Under the pieces are notes generated by a model. The model did not search any database. It had not been told where the DNA came from and saw only the letters and a list, made by a program, of their open reading frames with translations. A program made the position numbers and the translations under genes. Positions 1 through 6,934 of a stretch of 11,508 nucleotides of DNA are shown here, piece by piece. Origin of the DNA: CAYOSU01 sp964541255 (lineage in GTDB: Bacteria > Bacillota > Clostridia > Christensenellales > CAMQZB01); NCBI GenBank assembly GCA_964541255.1, contig CAZIPL010000045.1, positions 1 through 11,508 on the forward strand. Reading direction: 5' to 3'. Position 1 is the stretch's first letter. Each line of letters opens with the position of its first letter.

Positions 1-331
1 TCTTATGGGCGAGAGATATAAGATGGTTTCTAAGGAGTCCAAAGGACTTTTGCGCGGCGAATACGGAAGACTTCCCGCAGAACCCGATCCCGAGATCGTT
101 AAGAAGATTATCGGCGACGAACCGAGAATCACTCATCGTCCCGCAGACGACATCAAGCCCGAGCTTGATAAGTATCGCGAGGAAATCAAGGAATATTACG
201 AGCAGGAAGAAGACGTTTTGTCTTACGCTTTGTTCCCGCAAGTTGCTCTTAACTTCTTCAAATGGAGAAAAGCTCAGAAAAAGGGCGTAGACGCAACTTT
301 CGATTCCGATAAAATGATTCACACCGTTTAA
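1..331 (+). CDS. Oxaloacetate decarboxylase alpha / pyruvate carboxylase subunit B, C-terminal fragment
   Basis: This is the 3' end of a gene that enters from the left. The reading frame is open from base 2 to the TAA at 329-331, and the methionine encoded at base 5 is internal. About 109 residues are visible. They match the end of the conserved carboxyltransferase region of oxaloacetate decarboxylase alpha / pyruvate carboxylase B proteins: the GERYKMVSKE stretch, then YGRLPAEPDPEI, a RPAD motif followed by PELDKYREE, and near the end EDVLSYALFPQVALNFFKWR. In this family the enzyme moves a carboxyl group between oxaloacetate or pyruvate and carboxybiotin in the cytoplasm. The protein stops shortly after the FFKWR helix with no biotin-attachment (MKM) domain, so the biotin carrier should be a separate subunit encoded elsewhere. 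The catalytic barrel lies outside the window, so the exact substrate cannot be settled. Confidence 0.85.
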   Translation, partial: LMGERYKMVSKESKGLLRGEYGRLPAEPDPEIVKKIIGDEPRITHRPADDIKPELDKYREEIKEYYEQEEDVLSYALFPQVALNFFKWRKAQKKGVDATFDSDKMIHTV

Positions 332-339
332 TGAAAACT

Positions 340-375
340 TCGCTCCGAGGCAAATGCTTTCGGAGCGATTTTTTA
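340..375 (+). terminator. Rho-independent terminator after the decarboxylase gene
   Basis: A nine-base-pair perfect stem (TCGCTCCGA at 340-348 with TCGGAGCGA at 360-368) has an 11-base loop and is followed by a T-rich run. It begins 8 bases after the stop codon and separates the decarboxylase gene from the surE operon. Confidence 0.9.
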
Positions 376-425
376 TATTCAAAAACGAACGGCGTTGAAA
401 GGTTTTGTTTTGTGGTCGATTTCGT

Positions 426-454
426 TTGCAAAACGGCGCAATTTTTATTATCAT
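426..454 (+). promoter_or_regulatory. Candidate sigma-A promoter for the surE operon
   Basis: TTGCAA (426-431), a 17-base spacer and TATCAT (449-454) form a plausible housekeeping promoter. It lies between the upstream terminator and surE, about 37 bases before the start codon. An overlapping TATAAA at 456-461 is an alternative -10. This is the only reasonable promoter seen between the terminator and the start of the five-gene operon. Confidence 0.4.
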
Positions 455-491
455 ATATAAATAAAATAAAATCGGGATTTTTATAGAAAAA

Positions 492-1241
492 ATGAGGTTT
501 ATTCTGGCAAACGACGACGGGGTTGAAGCCGTCGGAATAAAAACTATTGCAAACTCGTTGAAAAGAAGCGGGCACGACGTTACTGTGGTCGCGCCGTTTG
601 CCAATCGCAGCGGTTTTTCTCATTCGCTTTCCGTAAGGAAAAATATGGGATTTAAAAAGAACGTAGGCGGATATGACGATGGTATCAAGGTATATGCCCT
701 TGACGGAACGCCCGCCGATTGCATAAAGTTTGCCGTACATCACTTCGGAAAAGATTCTTTCGACGTAGTGATTTCGGGAATAAACAACGGTTCTAACATA
801 AGCTACGACACAATGTATTCGGGAACGGTGGGAGCTGCGATGGAGGGAGGTTTACAAGGCTTGCCGTCTTTTGCACTTTCCGTCGGAATCGCAGATAAAG
901 CGGAATGCTTCGAAACGTGCGCGGAGGTGTTTTTGGAGATTTTCCCGAAACTTTATGAAAAATACGATAAATCTTTTATTTACAATATCAACTGTCCCGA
1001 TTTAGAAAAAAGCCGTATTAAAGGCGTGAAAATGACGAAGCTCGGAAGCATATCTTATGACGAGTCGTATACGCCTGTCGAGATAGAGGGCAAAGAGGGC
1101 TTTGTTTTGAAAGGCAATCTCAACCGCGAGCAAACGACGGATCTTACTACCGACGTCGGAGCGTTTTTCGGCGGCTATGTTTCCGTAACGCCTCTTTCGG
1201 TCGATAGAACGTGCTATTCCGCTTTGGAGGAACTGCAATGA
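492..1241 (+). CDS. surE: 5'/3'-nucleotidase SurE
   Basis: The 249-residue protein has the full SurE signature. The N-terminal ILANDDGVEAVGI carries the metal-binding pair D8 and D9. VVAPFANRSG carries S40. SGINNGSN carries the fourth metal ligand, N98, followed by YSGTVGAAMEG. In the family these residues bind a divalent metal and the enzyme removes phosphate from nucleoside monophosphates, and in some members from short polyphosphates, in the cytoplasm. The length is typical. The usual APGI after the DDG motif is AVGI here, a mild change. The start has only a weak ribosome binding site (A-rich, no clear GGAGG), unlike the next genes. It is the first gene of the operon, and its TGA overlaps the ATG of the following flavoprotein gene as ATGA. 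Confidence 0.93.
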   Translation: MRFILANDDGVEAVGIKTIANSLKRSGHDVTVVAPFANRSGFSHSLSVRKNMGFKKNVGGYDDGIKVYALDGTPADCIKFAVHHFGKDSFDVVISGINNGSNISYDTMYSGTVGAAMEGGLQGLPSFALSVGIADKAECFETCAEVFLEIFPKLYEKYDKSFIYNINCPDLEKSRIKGVKMTKLGSISYDESYTPVEIEGKEGFVLKGNLNREQTTDLTTDVGAFFGGYVSVTPLSVDRTCYSALEELQ

Positions 1242-2461
1242 GGATTTGCGTTATCGGAGGAGGACCGTCGGGAATGATGACGGCGATCGAGTGTGCCAAA
1301 AAGGGCAAAGACGTCGTTATCATAGAAAAGAACGAAAAAACGGGCAAAAAGCTTTTTATTACGGGAAAGGGCAGGTGCAACATAACCAACGATTGCGACG
1401 AAAAGGAGTTTTTGGATAACATAAACACCAATCGCAAGTTTTTATATTCCGCCGCGTATTCTTATACGTCTGCCAACGCAATGAGCTTTTTTGAGGGGTT
1501 GGGCGTGCCGCTTAAAACGGAAAGAGGTAACAGAGTTTTTCCCGTAAGCGACAAGTCGTCGGATATTTTGAAAGCGTATAACAAAGCGCTCGATAAATGC
1601 GGAGTAACGGTCAAACTCAACGAAGAAGTGCTCTCGGTTGAGAAATTCGGCGATATTTTCGAGGTCGAAACGAACAAGGGTAAATATAAGTTCGACAAGG
1701 TTGTTGTGGCAACGGGCGGAATAACTTACCGTCAAACGGGATCGACGGGAGACGGATATAAATTCGCCGAGAATTTCGGACATAAAATAATAAAGCCTAT
1801 CGGCGTTTTGAACGGACTTATTACGAAAGAGAAGCCAAATTTAGCGGGATTAACCTTAAAAAACGTTTCCTTTACCGTCGAGAAAAAGGGTAAAGAAATT
1901 TTCTCTGAGCTTGGCGAATTGCTCTTTACGCATAAAGGCATTTCAGGCCCCATAGTTTTGACGGCGTCGTCGAAGATTGCGGGCGAAAATATGTCGGAGC
2001 TTTCTTCGTATATCGACCTAAAGCCTGCACTTTCTTACGAACAGCTCGACAACAGAATTTTGAGGGATTTCGAAGTAAATAAAAACAAGACGTTCCGTTA
2101 TGCTCTCGACAAGCTTTTACCTCAAAGGCTCATCGACGAAGTTATTGAAAGAAGCGGAATCGACAGAGAAAAGAGGGTAAATTCCATCACGAAAAAAGAG
2201 CGTGAGAAGCTTATCGAGACTCTCAAAAAGTTCAAAGTAACGATAGAACGGCTCGAAGACGACAATCTTGCGATAATAACGAAAGGCGGCGTTGACGTTA
2301 AGGCGATTAACCCAAAGACCATGCAATCAAATCTTGTCGAGGGATTGTTTTTTGTCGGAGAGGTTTTGGACGTAGACGCCAAAACGGGCGGTTTTAATTT
2401 GCAAATAGCAAACGCCAGCGGCGCTTTGTGCGGTAGATTTTTAGGAGGAGAAGAACAATGA
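1238..2461 (+). CDS. BaiN/HI0933-family NAD(P)/FAD-dependent oxidoreductase
   Basis: The 407-residue flavoprotein starts at the ATG at 1238, supported by GGAGG at 1226-1230 and the ATGA overlap with surE; an upstream in-frame ATG at 1211 would cut into surE and has no ribosome binding site. The N-terminus is a dinucleotide-binding fold: VIGGGPSG at residues 6-12, acidic E30 at the end of beta-2, then GKKLFITGKGRCNITN, a hallmark of the family. Further family motifs are FFEGLGVPLKTE, GNRVFPVSDKS, LLFTHKGISGPIVL, and the C-terminal FFVGEVLDVDAKTGGFNLQIA. Members include E. coli YhiN and BaiN, linked to bile-acid dehydroxylation in Clostridium scindens, but for most the substrate is unknown. Its place next to cmk is common in Clostridia and suggests a housekeeping role rather than bile-acid metabolism. 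Its stop overlaps the cmk start as ATGA. Confidence 0.9.
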   Translation: MRICVIGGGPSGMMTAIECAKKGKDVVIIEKNEKTGKKLFITGKGRCNITNDCDEKEFLDNINTNRKFLYSAAYSYTSANAMSFFEGLGVPLKTERGNRVFPVSDKSSDILKAYNKALDKCGVTVKLNEEVLSVEKFGDIFEVETNKGKYKFDKVVVATGGITYRQTGSTGDGYKFAENFGHKIIKPIGVLNGLITKEKPNLAGLTLKNVSFTVEKKGKEIFSELGELLFTHKGISGPIVLTASSKIAGENMSELSSYIDLKPALSYEQLDNRILRDFEVNKNKTFRYALDKLLPQRLIDEVIERSGIDREKRVNSITKKEREKLIETLKKFKVTIERLEDDNLAIITKGGVDVKAINPKTMQSNLVEGLFFVGEVLDVDAKTGGFNLQIANASGALCGRFLGGEEQ

Positions 2462-3129
2462 CGATCAACATTTGCCTTGACGGTCCGTCGGGCGCGGGAA
2501 AAAGCACGGTAGCAAAAAGCGTTGCGAAAAAGCTCGGGATTATGTATCTCGACACGGGCGCGACGTTCAGAGCTTTGGCTGTCAAGGCTATGAGAAAAAA
2601 CCTAAATATGAAAAACGAGGAAGAGCTCAATGCGTTTTTGAATAGCACGTCGGTGAGCTTGAAGTTTTGCGGCGGCAATATGACGGTTCTTCTCGACGAC
2701 GAAGACGTTACGGGGCTTATTCGCGAAAACGGAGTATCTAAAATCGCGTCGGATATTTCCGCATACCCCGAAACGAGAGAAAAGCTTATGAAAGATTGGA
2801 GACAAATCGCGAGAGAAAATGATGTCATTATGGACGGCAGAGACATCGGAACCGTGGTTTTGCCCGATTCGAAGTATAAATTCTTCTTGACCGCAGATTC
2901 GAGAGAGCGCGCGAGAAGACGCTGCGAAGAGCTTAAAGCAAAAGGCGAGATTGTCGATATAGATACTATTCAAAAGCAGATCGAGGAAAGAGATTTTAAC
3001 GATTCGACGAGAAAGACCGCGCCGCTTAAACAAGCCGAAGACGCCGTTCTTATCGACTCGACGAATATTTCCGCAGACGAGGTTGCAAATATAATTATTA
3101 CGGCAGTCAAAGAGGGGGAAGCGAAATAA
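2458..3129 (+). CDS. cmk: (d)CMP kinase (cytidylate kinase)
   Basis: The 223-residue protein transfers phosphate from ATP to CMP or dCMP in the cytoplasm. Its P-loop is GPSGAGKST at residues 9-17. The nucleotide-binding DTGATFRA follows at 32-39, DGRDIGTVV at 126-134 carries the R128/D129 pair, and ERDFNDSTRKTAPL carries R178 and R185, which contact phosphates in the family. Length is normal. The segment usually read as DTGAMYRA or DSGAIYR has phenylalanine at position 37 where tyrosine is usual, a conservative change. AGGAGGAG at 2443-2450 lies 7 bases before the ATG, and the gene overlaps its upstream neighbour by 4 bases and plsC by 1 base. The cmk-plsC-ispH-rpsA order is a recurring cluster in Clostridia. 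Confidence 0.95.
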   Translation: MTINICLDGPSGAGKSTVAKSVAKKLGIMYLDTGATFRALAVKAMRKNLNMKNEEELNAFLNSTSVSLKFCGGNMTVLLDDEDVTGLIRENGVSKIASDISAYPETREKLMKDWRQIARENDVIMDGRDIGTVVLPDSKYKFFLTADSRERARRRCEELKAKGEIVDIDTIQKQIEERDFNDSTRKTAPLKQAEDAVLIDSTNISADEVANIIITAVKEGEAK

Positions 3130-3806
3130 TGGTTCTCTATTGGTTTTTGAAAATAATATTTTGGCTCCCCGCAAAGTTTATTTTCCCGACGAAGTTTATT
3201 AACAAACAAAAGCTCCCTAAGGGAAAGTGCATAATCGCTTGCAATCACGTTTCGGGCTTAGATCCTTTCGTTTTGGCGCTCTATCTCAATCGCCCGATTT
3301 GTTTTATGGCGAAAGCGGATTTTTATAAGCATCCCGTTTTGAGATTTTTCTTGAACACCTTCAAATGCGTTGCGGCAAAAAGAGACGGAAAGGACTTCAA
3401 GGCAATAAGAGAAGCCGTAACGCTTTTGGAAAAGGGTTATGCTTTCGGGCTTTTCCCCGAGGGAACGAGGAACTATAAAGATCCCGACCACATTCAAGAT
3501 TTCAAAAACGGCGTAGCGCTTTTTTCGTTGCAATCGAAAACGCCCGTTATCCCGGTTATCATAAAGAGAAAAACGAGACCTTTCAGAAAAAACTATGTCA
3601 TTATGGGCGAACCTATCGGCTTTGACGAGTTTTACGGAGAAAGAATCACGAAAGAAAACATAGATTTTGCAAGCGATAAGCTTTGGAACGAAATGGATAA
3701 GCTTCAAGACGGCTTCAACAAAATGCTCGCGGAAGAGTATCCGAAAAAGTTCAAATACGAGGCAAGAAGAATAGAAGGACAAGTCGATGACGAAAATAAC
3801 GGTTGA
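3129..3806 (+). CDS. plsC: 1-acyl-sn-glycerol-3-phosphate acyltransferase
   Basis: The 225-residue protein belongs to the PlsC acyltransferase family, which adds the second fatty acid to lysophosphatidic acid to give phosphatidic acid at the inner face of the membrane. The catalytic HX4D motif is NHVSGLDP (H40, D45). The glycerol-phosphate-binding motif FPEGTRN lies at 109-115, and a hydrophobic N-terminal segment (residues 3-20) would tie it to the membrane. The start overlaps the last base of the cmk stop codon, with GAGGGGG at 3112-3118 as ribosome binding site. The end overlaps ispH by 20 bases in another frame. Acyl donor (acyl-ACP or acyl-CoA) cannot be read from the sequence. Confidence 0.93.
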   Translation: MVLYWFLKIIFWLPAKFIFPTKFINKQKLPKGKCIIACNHVSGLDPFVLALYLNRPICFMAKADFYKHPVLRFFLNTFKCVAAKRDGKDFKAIREAVTLLEKGYAFGLFPEGTRNYKDPDHIQDFKNGVALFSLQSKTPVIPVIIKRKTRPFRKNYVIMGEPIGFDEFYGERITKENIDFASDKLWNEMDKLQDGFNKMLAEEYPKKFKYEARRIEGQVDDENNG

Positions 3807-5880
3807 CGAAAACAGCGGCTTTTGTTCGGGCGTCCTTACGGCGGTGAATACCGCGCTTGAAAGCGGCAAAGTTACGACTTTGGGCGAGCTTATACATAAC
3901 GGCGACGTCATAAAAATGCTTGAAGAAAAGGGAGTCGAAAAAGTAAACGACATAAGCGAAATAAAAACCGAAAAGGTCATAATCCGATCTCACGGGGTTT
4001 CGCCGAAAGTACTTGAAGAGCTAAATAAAAGCGGTTTGGAAGTTATCGATTGCACGTGTCCGTTCGTAAAAAAGATTCAGAATATCGTCAAAGAAAAGAG
4101 CGAAAATGGCTATGATATAGTAATCTGCGGGAAGAGTACTCACCCCGAGGTTATAGGCATCGCGGGGAATGCGGTAGGTAAGGTTTTTATCGTCGAAAGC
4201 GAAGAAGAGCTTGAAAAGCTTGACCTTGGCGATAAGGTTTGCGTTGTTTCGCAGACCACCTTTTCTAAGGATAAATTCAATAAAATCCAAGCATTTTTTG
4301 AGAAAAACGAAGTTAAAACAGTTGAGATTTTCAATACAATTTGTTATACTACTCTCAAAAGGCAGTCTTCTGCAAGAGAGCTTGCGAAAAACAGCGACCT
4401 TATGGTCGTTATCGGAGATAAAAAAAGCGCGAATACCAACGAGCTTTTCAAAATCTGCAAGGCTTATTGCAAGGACGTAATTTTTTGTCAAAACACTCGC
4501 GAGATCGAGAATTTCGATTTTGTGCGTTTTGGAAATATAGGAATTGTCGCAGGCGCATCAACTCCAAAGGAGTTGGTCAAGGAGGTAAAATTGACAATGG
4601 AAGAAAAACTTCAGGATTTGCAACCTGAGAAAGTAGCCGACACCAAGGCAGCAGCTACTGACGACATCTCGATGGAAGATGTTATGTCCAGCCTGGAAAA
4701 GAAAAAAGAATTCAAGAGGGGGCAAATTATTGAATGTACAATAGAGTCAGTCGCTGACGACGGACTTCACTTGTCGATTCCTTCTGCTAAGACAGAAGTA
4801 CTTCTTCCCAAAGAAGAAATCAGCCTTGACGGTACTTACGATAAAGACGCCTTCAAGGTCGGCGAGAAGCTTAGAGTAAAAGTTTTGTCCAACGACGGAA
4901 AACTTTTGATTTCTTTGAAAGCTATCGAAGAAGAGCTTAAAGCTGACGAAAGCGTTCAGGAACTCATCGACGGAAAGCCTCTCACGATGTCATCCCACCA
5001 CAAGAACAAAGGTGGTTTGAGAGGCAGAATCGGAACTTATAACGTATTCGTACCCAGCTCTCAGATCAGAGTCGGATATGTAAACGAAAAAGATTTCGAT
5101 AAATATATCGATAAACCTCTGACGCTCAGAGTTATCAAGACCGACGCTGAAAAGAAAGAGCTCGTTGCTTCCGCAAGAGTACTCCTCGAAGAAGCAAGAA
5201 AAGAGAAAGAAGACTCATTCTGGTCTAAGATCGTTGTCGGCGAAACCGTCAACGGTAAGGTTATGAGATTCACGTCTTTCGGCGCATTCGTTTCCGTAGA
5301 CGGATTCGATTGCCTCGCTCACATCTCCGATTTGTCTTGGGATAACATCAAGACTTGTGACGAAGTTCTTACTATCGGCGAGTCTTACGACTTCAAGGTA
5401 TTGAAGGCTGACAGAGAGACCAACAAGGTTTCTTTGGGACTTAAACAGCTCACGAAACGTCCTATCGATATTATCGCTGAGAAATATCCCGAGGGAACGA
5501 TTCTTAAAGGTAAGGTAACAAGACTTAAAGCGTTCGGCGCATTCATCGAAATCGAACCCGGCGTTGAAGGTCTCGTACATATCTCTCAGGTATCTCACAC
5601 TTATGTTGACAACATCGCTCACGCATTGCAAGAGGGTGAAGAGGTTGACGTTAAGGTTATCGGCGTAGATACCGCTAAGAGCAAGATCAACCTTTCTATC
5701 AAGGCGCTTCTTCCTGAACCTGAAAGACCGGCAAGAGAAGAAAAGCCCGAAAGAGAACGTCGTCCCAGAAAGTCTAACGGAGACGAAAGAGCTAAACGCG
5801 AAGACGAACTTACCAACTGGGTAACGGGCGACAGCGGAGCTTCTATCGCAGACCTTCTCGCAAAGATGGAAAACAACTAA
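3787..5880 (+). CDS. ispH-rpsA: Bifunctional IspH (HMBPP reductase) / ribosomal protein S1 fusion
   Basis: The 697-residue fusion is of a kind known in Clostridia. Residues 1 to about 268 are IspH, which reduces HMBPP to IPP and DMAPP in the last step of the MEP pathway. The three iron-sulfur cysteines are C13, C91 and C186; active-site residues H37, H69, H119, E121, T157 and S258 are present. The diphosphate-binding triplet is S214-A215-N216, not the usual S-S-N. A charged linker (271-308) leads to four S1 (OB-fold) RNA-binding domains at about 309-378, 396-468, 485-556 and 570-641, then a charged tail rich in Arg and Glu ending in an IADLLAK helix. S1 helps bind mRNA to the 30S subunit. GAAGGA at 3774-3779 precedes the start. 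Codon usage changes sharply between the halves: AUA encodes 9 of 24 isoleucines in IspH but only one in S1. A second ribosome binding site and ATG at the join suggest S1 may also be made alone. Confidence 0.93.
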   Translation: MTKITVDENSGFCSGVLTAVNTALESGKVTTLGELIHNGDVIKMLEEKGVEKVNDISEIKTEKVIIRSHGVSPKVLEELNKSGLEVIDCTCPFVKKIQNIVKEKSENGYDIVICGKSTHPEVIGIAGNAVGKVFIVESEEELEKLDLGDKVCVVSQTTFSKDKFNKIQAFFEKNEVKTVEIFNTICYTTLKRQSSARELAKNSDLMVVIGDKKSANTNELFKICKAYCKDVIFCQNTREIENFDFVRFGNIGIVAGASTPKELVKEVKLTMEEKLQDLQPEKVADTKAAATDDISMEDVMSSLEKKKEFKRGQIIECTIESVADDGLHLSIPSAKTEVLLPKEEISLDGTYDKDAFKVGEKLRVKVLSNDGKLLISLKAIEEELKADESVQELIDGKPLTMSSHHKNKGGLRGRIGTYNVFVPSSQIRVGYVNEKDFDKYIDKPLTLRVIKTDAEKKELVASARVLLEEARKEKEDSFWSKIVVGETVNGKVMRFTSFGAFVSVDGFDCLAHISDLSWDNIKTCDEVLTIGESYDFKVLKADRETNKVSLGLKQLTKRPIDIIAEKYPEGTILKGKVTRLKAFGAFIEIEPGVEGLVHISQVSHTYVDNIAHALQEGEEVDVKVIGVDTAKSKINLSIKALLPEPERPAREEKPERERRPRKSNGDERAKREDELTNWVTGDSGASIADLLAKMENN
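4322..4350 (+). promoter_or_regulatory. Candidate internal promoter within ispH, ahead of the S1 half
   Basis: TTGAGA (4322-4327), an exact 17-base spacer and TATACT (4345-4350), with an extended -10 TG at 4342-4343, match a sigma-A promoter at 5 of 6 bases in each box. It lies about 250 bases before the internal S1 start. The bases also encode the conserved IspH segment around C186, so part of the match may be coincidence. Confidence 0.4.
4579..4599 (+). promoter_or_regulatory. Internal Shine-Dalgarno and ATG at the IspH-S1 junction
   Basis: AAGGAGGT at 4579-4586 is a near-perfect Shine-Dalgarno. It is followed by an in-frame TTG at 4591 (5 bases after GGAGG) and an in-frame ATG at 4597 (11 bases after). 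Starting at the ATG would give a 427-residue S1 protein that begins MEEKLQDLQPEKV and lacks all of IspH. Confidence 0.5.
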
Positions 5881-5890
5881 TAAAAATTTA

Positions 5891-5917
5891 GAGTCCGAAA
5901 AAATCGGACTCTTTTTT
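5891..5917 (+). terminator. Rho-independent terminator of the surE to rpsA operon
   Basis: An eight-base-pair perfect stem (GAGTCCGA with TCGGACTC), a five-base A loop and six Ts follow the fusion gene by 10 bases. Confidence 0.93.
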
Positions 5918-5963
5918 GTTTGTTAAACGATACTTGTGGATTATCGATATAAAAATCAATAGC

Positions 5964-5981
5964 GAGACTATCAACGGATAT
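5964..5981 (+). repeat. Intergenic repeat copy A
   Basis: GAGACTATCAACGGATAT matches 17 of 18 bases of copy B at 7949-7966 and shares the AGACTATCAA and GATAT blocks with copy C near 10124-10140. It sits between the rpsA terminator and the convergent hairpin, outside any gene. Confidence 0.55.
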
Positions 5982-6014
5982 ATAAAAACAAGAATTATAG
6001 CCAAACAAATAGAT

Positions 6015-6050
6015 AAACGGGATTGACTTAGAAAAGTTAATCCCGTTTTT
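6015..6050. terminator. Long hairpin between convergent genes, probable bidirectional terminator
   Basis: A 15-base-pair stem with one G-T pair (6015-6029 with 6034-6048) closes a four-base AGAA loop. On the plus strand it runs into TTTTTATTAT, on the minus strand into TTTATC, so the plus-strand signal is better. It lies 34 bases downstream of the stop codon of the minus-strand peptidase gene and about 100 bases beyond the rpsA terminator, so it may end both transcripts or an unannotated plus-strand RNA. Confidence 0.75.
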
Positions 6051-6081
6051 ATTATCGTTATTTATAAGAATATATTTTGTT

Positions 6082-6828
6082 TTATCTGTCTCTTCTTCTG
6101 AATCCGCCGATAATAATCAAAAAGCGGAAGAAGTACAAAAGGGACGTCAAGAACGACGCGATATAAGTAAGCGCCGCCGCATCGAGAACCGCACTTGCAC
6201 CGCGGCATTCTTCTTTCGTTAAGATTCCGTATTCGACGAGATTTTGTTTCGCGCGTTTCGAAGCATTGAATTCGACAGGGAGTGTAACAAACGCGAAAAG
6301 GGTGGAAAGCCCGTAAAGAATAATCGAAAGATTGATGATGAAGTTTGCGATATTAGACGAGCTTCCGCTGCTTCCGATTCCAACCCATTCGAGAAGAATT
6401 CCGATAATAAGTAGCGGCATAAAAGCTCTTGTGCCGAAGTTGACTGCGGGAACGAGCGCACTTCTGAGCTTCATCGGGAAGTATCCCTCTTTTTGTTGCA
6501 TAACGTGACCTATTTCGTGAGCTGCAACGCCAAGTGCGGCGATTGAGGTTGAATTATAAGTCGATTGCGATAGGCTTACTATGTCTGTCGCGGGGTTGTA
6601 GTTGTCCGTCAAATTGCCTCTTACGGGCTTTATTCCGACTCCGTAAATGCCGGCTTTGCCCATCATTTCTTTTGCCATCATGGCGGCGGAAATACCGCTT
6701 TGCGAATATACTCTCGAATATCTCGAATAGGTCGTAGATACTTTGATTTGAGCGTATATTCCAAGTAAGATCCCGGGGAGCAGTATAAGAACCGACCACG
6801 GACCGAATATTAAAATATCCCAAAGCAT
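6082..6828 (-). CDS. YugP-family membrane zinc metallopeptidase
   Basis: The 248-residue protein has the YugP (putative neutral zinc metallopeptidase) architecture: an N-terminal membrane segment (about 5-26), a cytoplasmic or membrane-edge catalytic part, and two to three further hydrophobic segments after residue 130. The zinc motif HEIGH is at 104-108 within SIAALGVAAHEIGHVMQ. A downstream VEFNASKRA motif supplies a glutamate that could be the third ligand, as in HtpX-like peptidases. As I recall the family, LTDHYDP is usual before the HEXXH motif; here it reads LTDNYNP (75-79). The substrate is unknown for the family. Start choice is supported by AGAGGA at 6835-6840, 6 bases before the ATG. 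The C-terminus is basic (RRRDR). Confidence 0.87.
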   Translation of the reverse strand: MLWDILIFGPWSVLILLPGILLGIYAQIKVSTTYSRYSRVYSQSGISAAMMAKEMMGKAGIYGVGIKPVRGNLTDNYNPATDIVSLSQSTYNSTSIAALGVAAHEIGHVMQQKEGYFPMKLRSALVPAVNFGTRAFMPLLIIGILLEWVGIGSSGSSSNIANFIINLSIILYGLSTLFAFVTLPVEFNASKRAKQNLVEYGILTKEECRGASAVLDAAALTYIASFLTSLLYFFRFLIIIGGFRRRDR

Positions 6829-6876
6829 AAGTTGTCCTCTTTATTATTATTTGGGCAGACGTATATGCCGTTTTTG

Positions 6877-6905
6877 AAAAAGCGTTTGTTTTTATAAACG
6901 CCTTT
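6877..6905 (-). terminator. Terminator-like hairpin between the 282-residue gene and the peptidase gene
   Basis: On the minus strand GCGTTT (6901-6896) pairs with AAACGC (6887-6882) around an eight-base loop. The stem extends outward by a G-U and A-U pairs and is followed by TTTTTC. It could end transcription of the upstream minus-strand gene, but it also lies inside the leader of the peptidase transcript if the promoter at 6935-6963 is used. Confidence 0.55.
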
Positions 6906-6934
6906 CGAAAAAAGGAAGCTCGACTGCCTTATAT

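Noticed and set aside
258..743. 161-residue minus-strand ORF over the decarboxylase end and surE
   Set aside because: Antisense to two well-supported genes, crosses a terminator, and has no recognisable protein features.
1211..1237. Upstream in-frame ATG (1211) for the flavoprotein gene
   Set aside because: The ATG at 1238 has GGAGG at the right spacing, gives the normal N-terminus (MRICVIGGG) and an ATGA overlap with surE.
2602..3174. 190-residue minus-strand ORF over cmk
   Set aside because: Shadow frame of cmk; cysteine- and arginine-rich with no domain.
3258..3980. 240-residue minus-strand ORF over plsC and ispH
   Set aside because: Antisense to two genes with intact motifs; no ribosome binding site or family resemblance.
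4591..4596. Consensus TTGACA as a -35 box at the IspH-S1 junction
   Set aside because: At 16-18 bases downstream there is no -10 resembling TATAAT, so it is likely a chance hexamer.
5215..5631. 138-residue minus-strand ORF in the S1 region
   Set aside because: Antisense to S1 domains 3 and 4; produced by their codon pattern.
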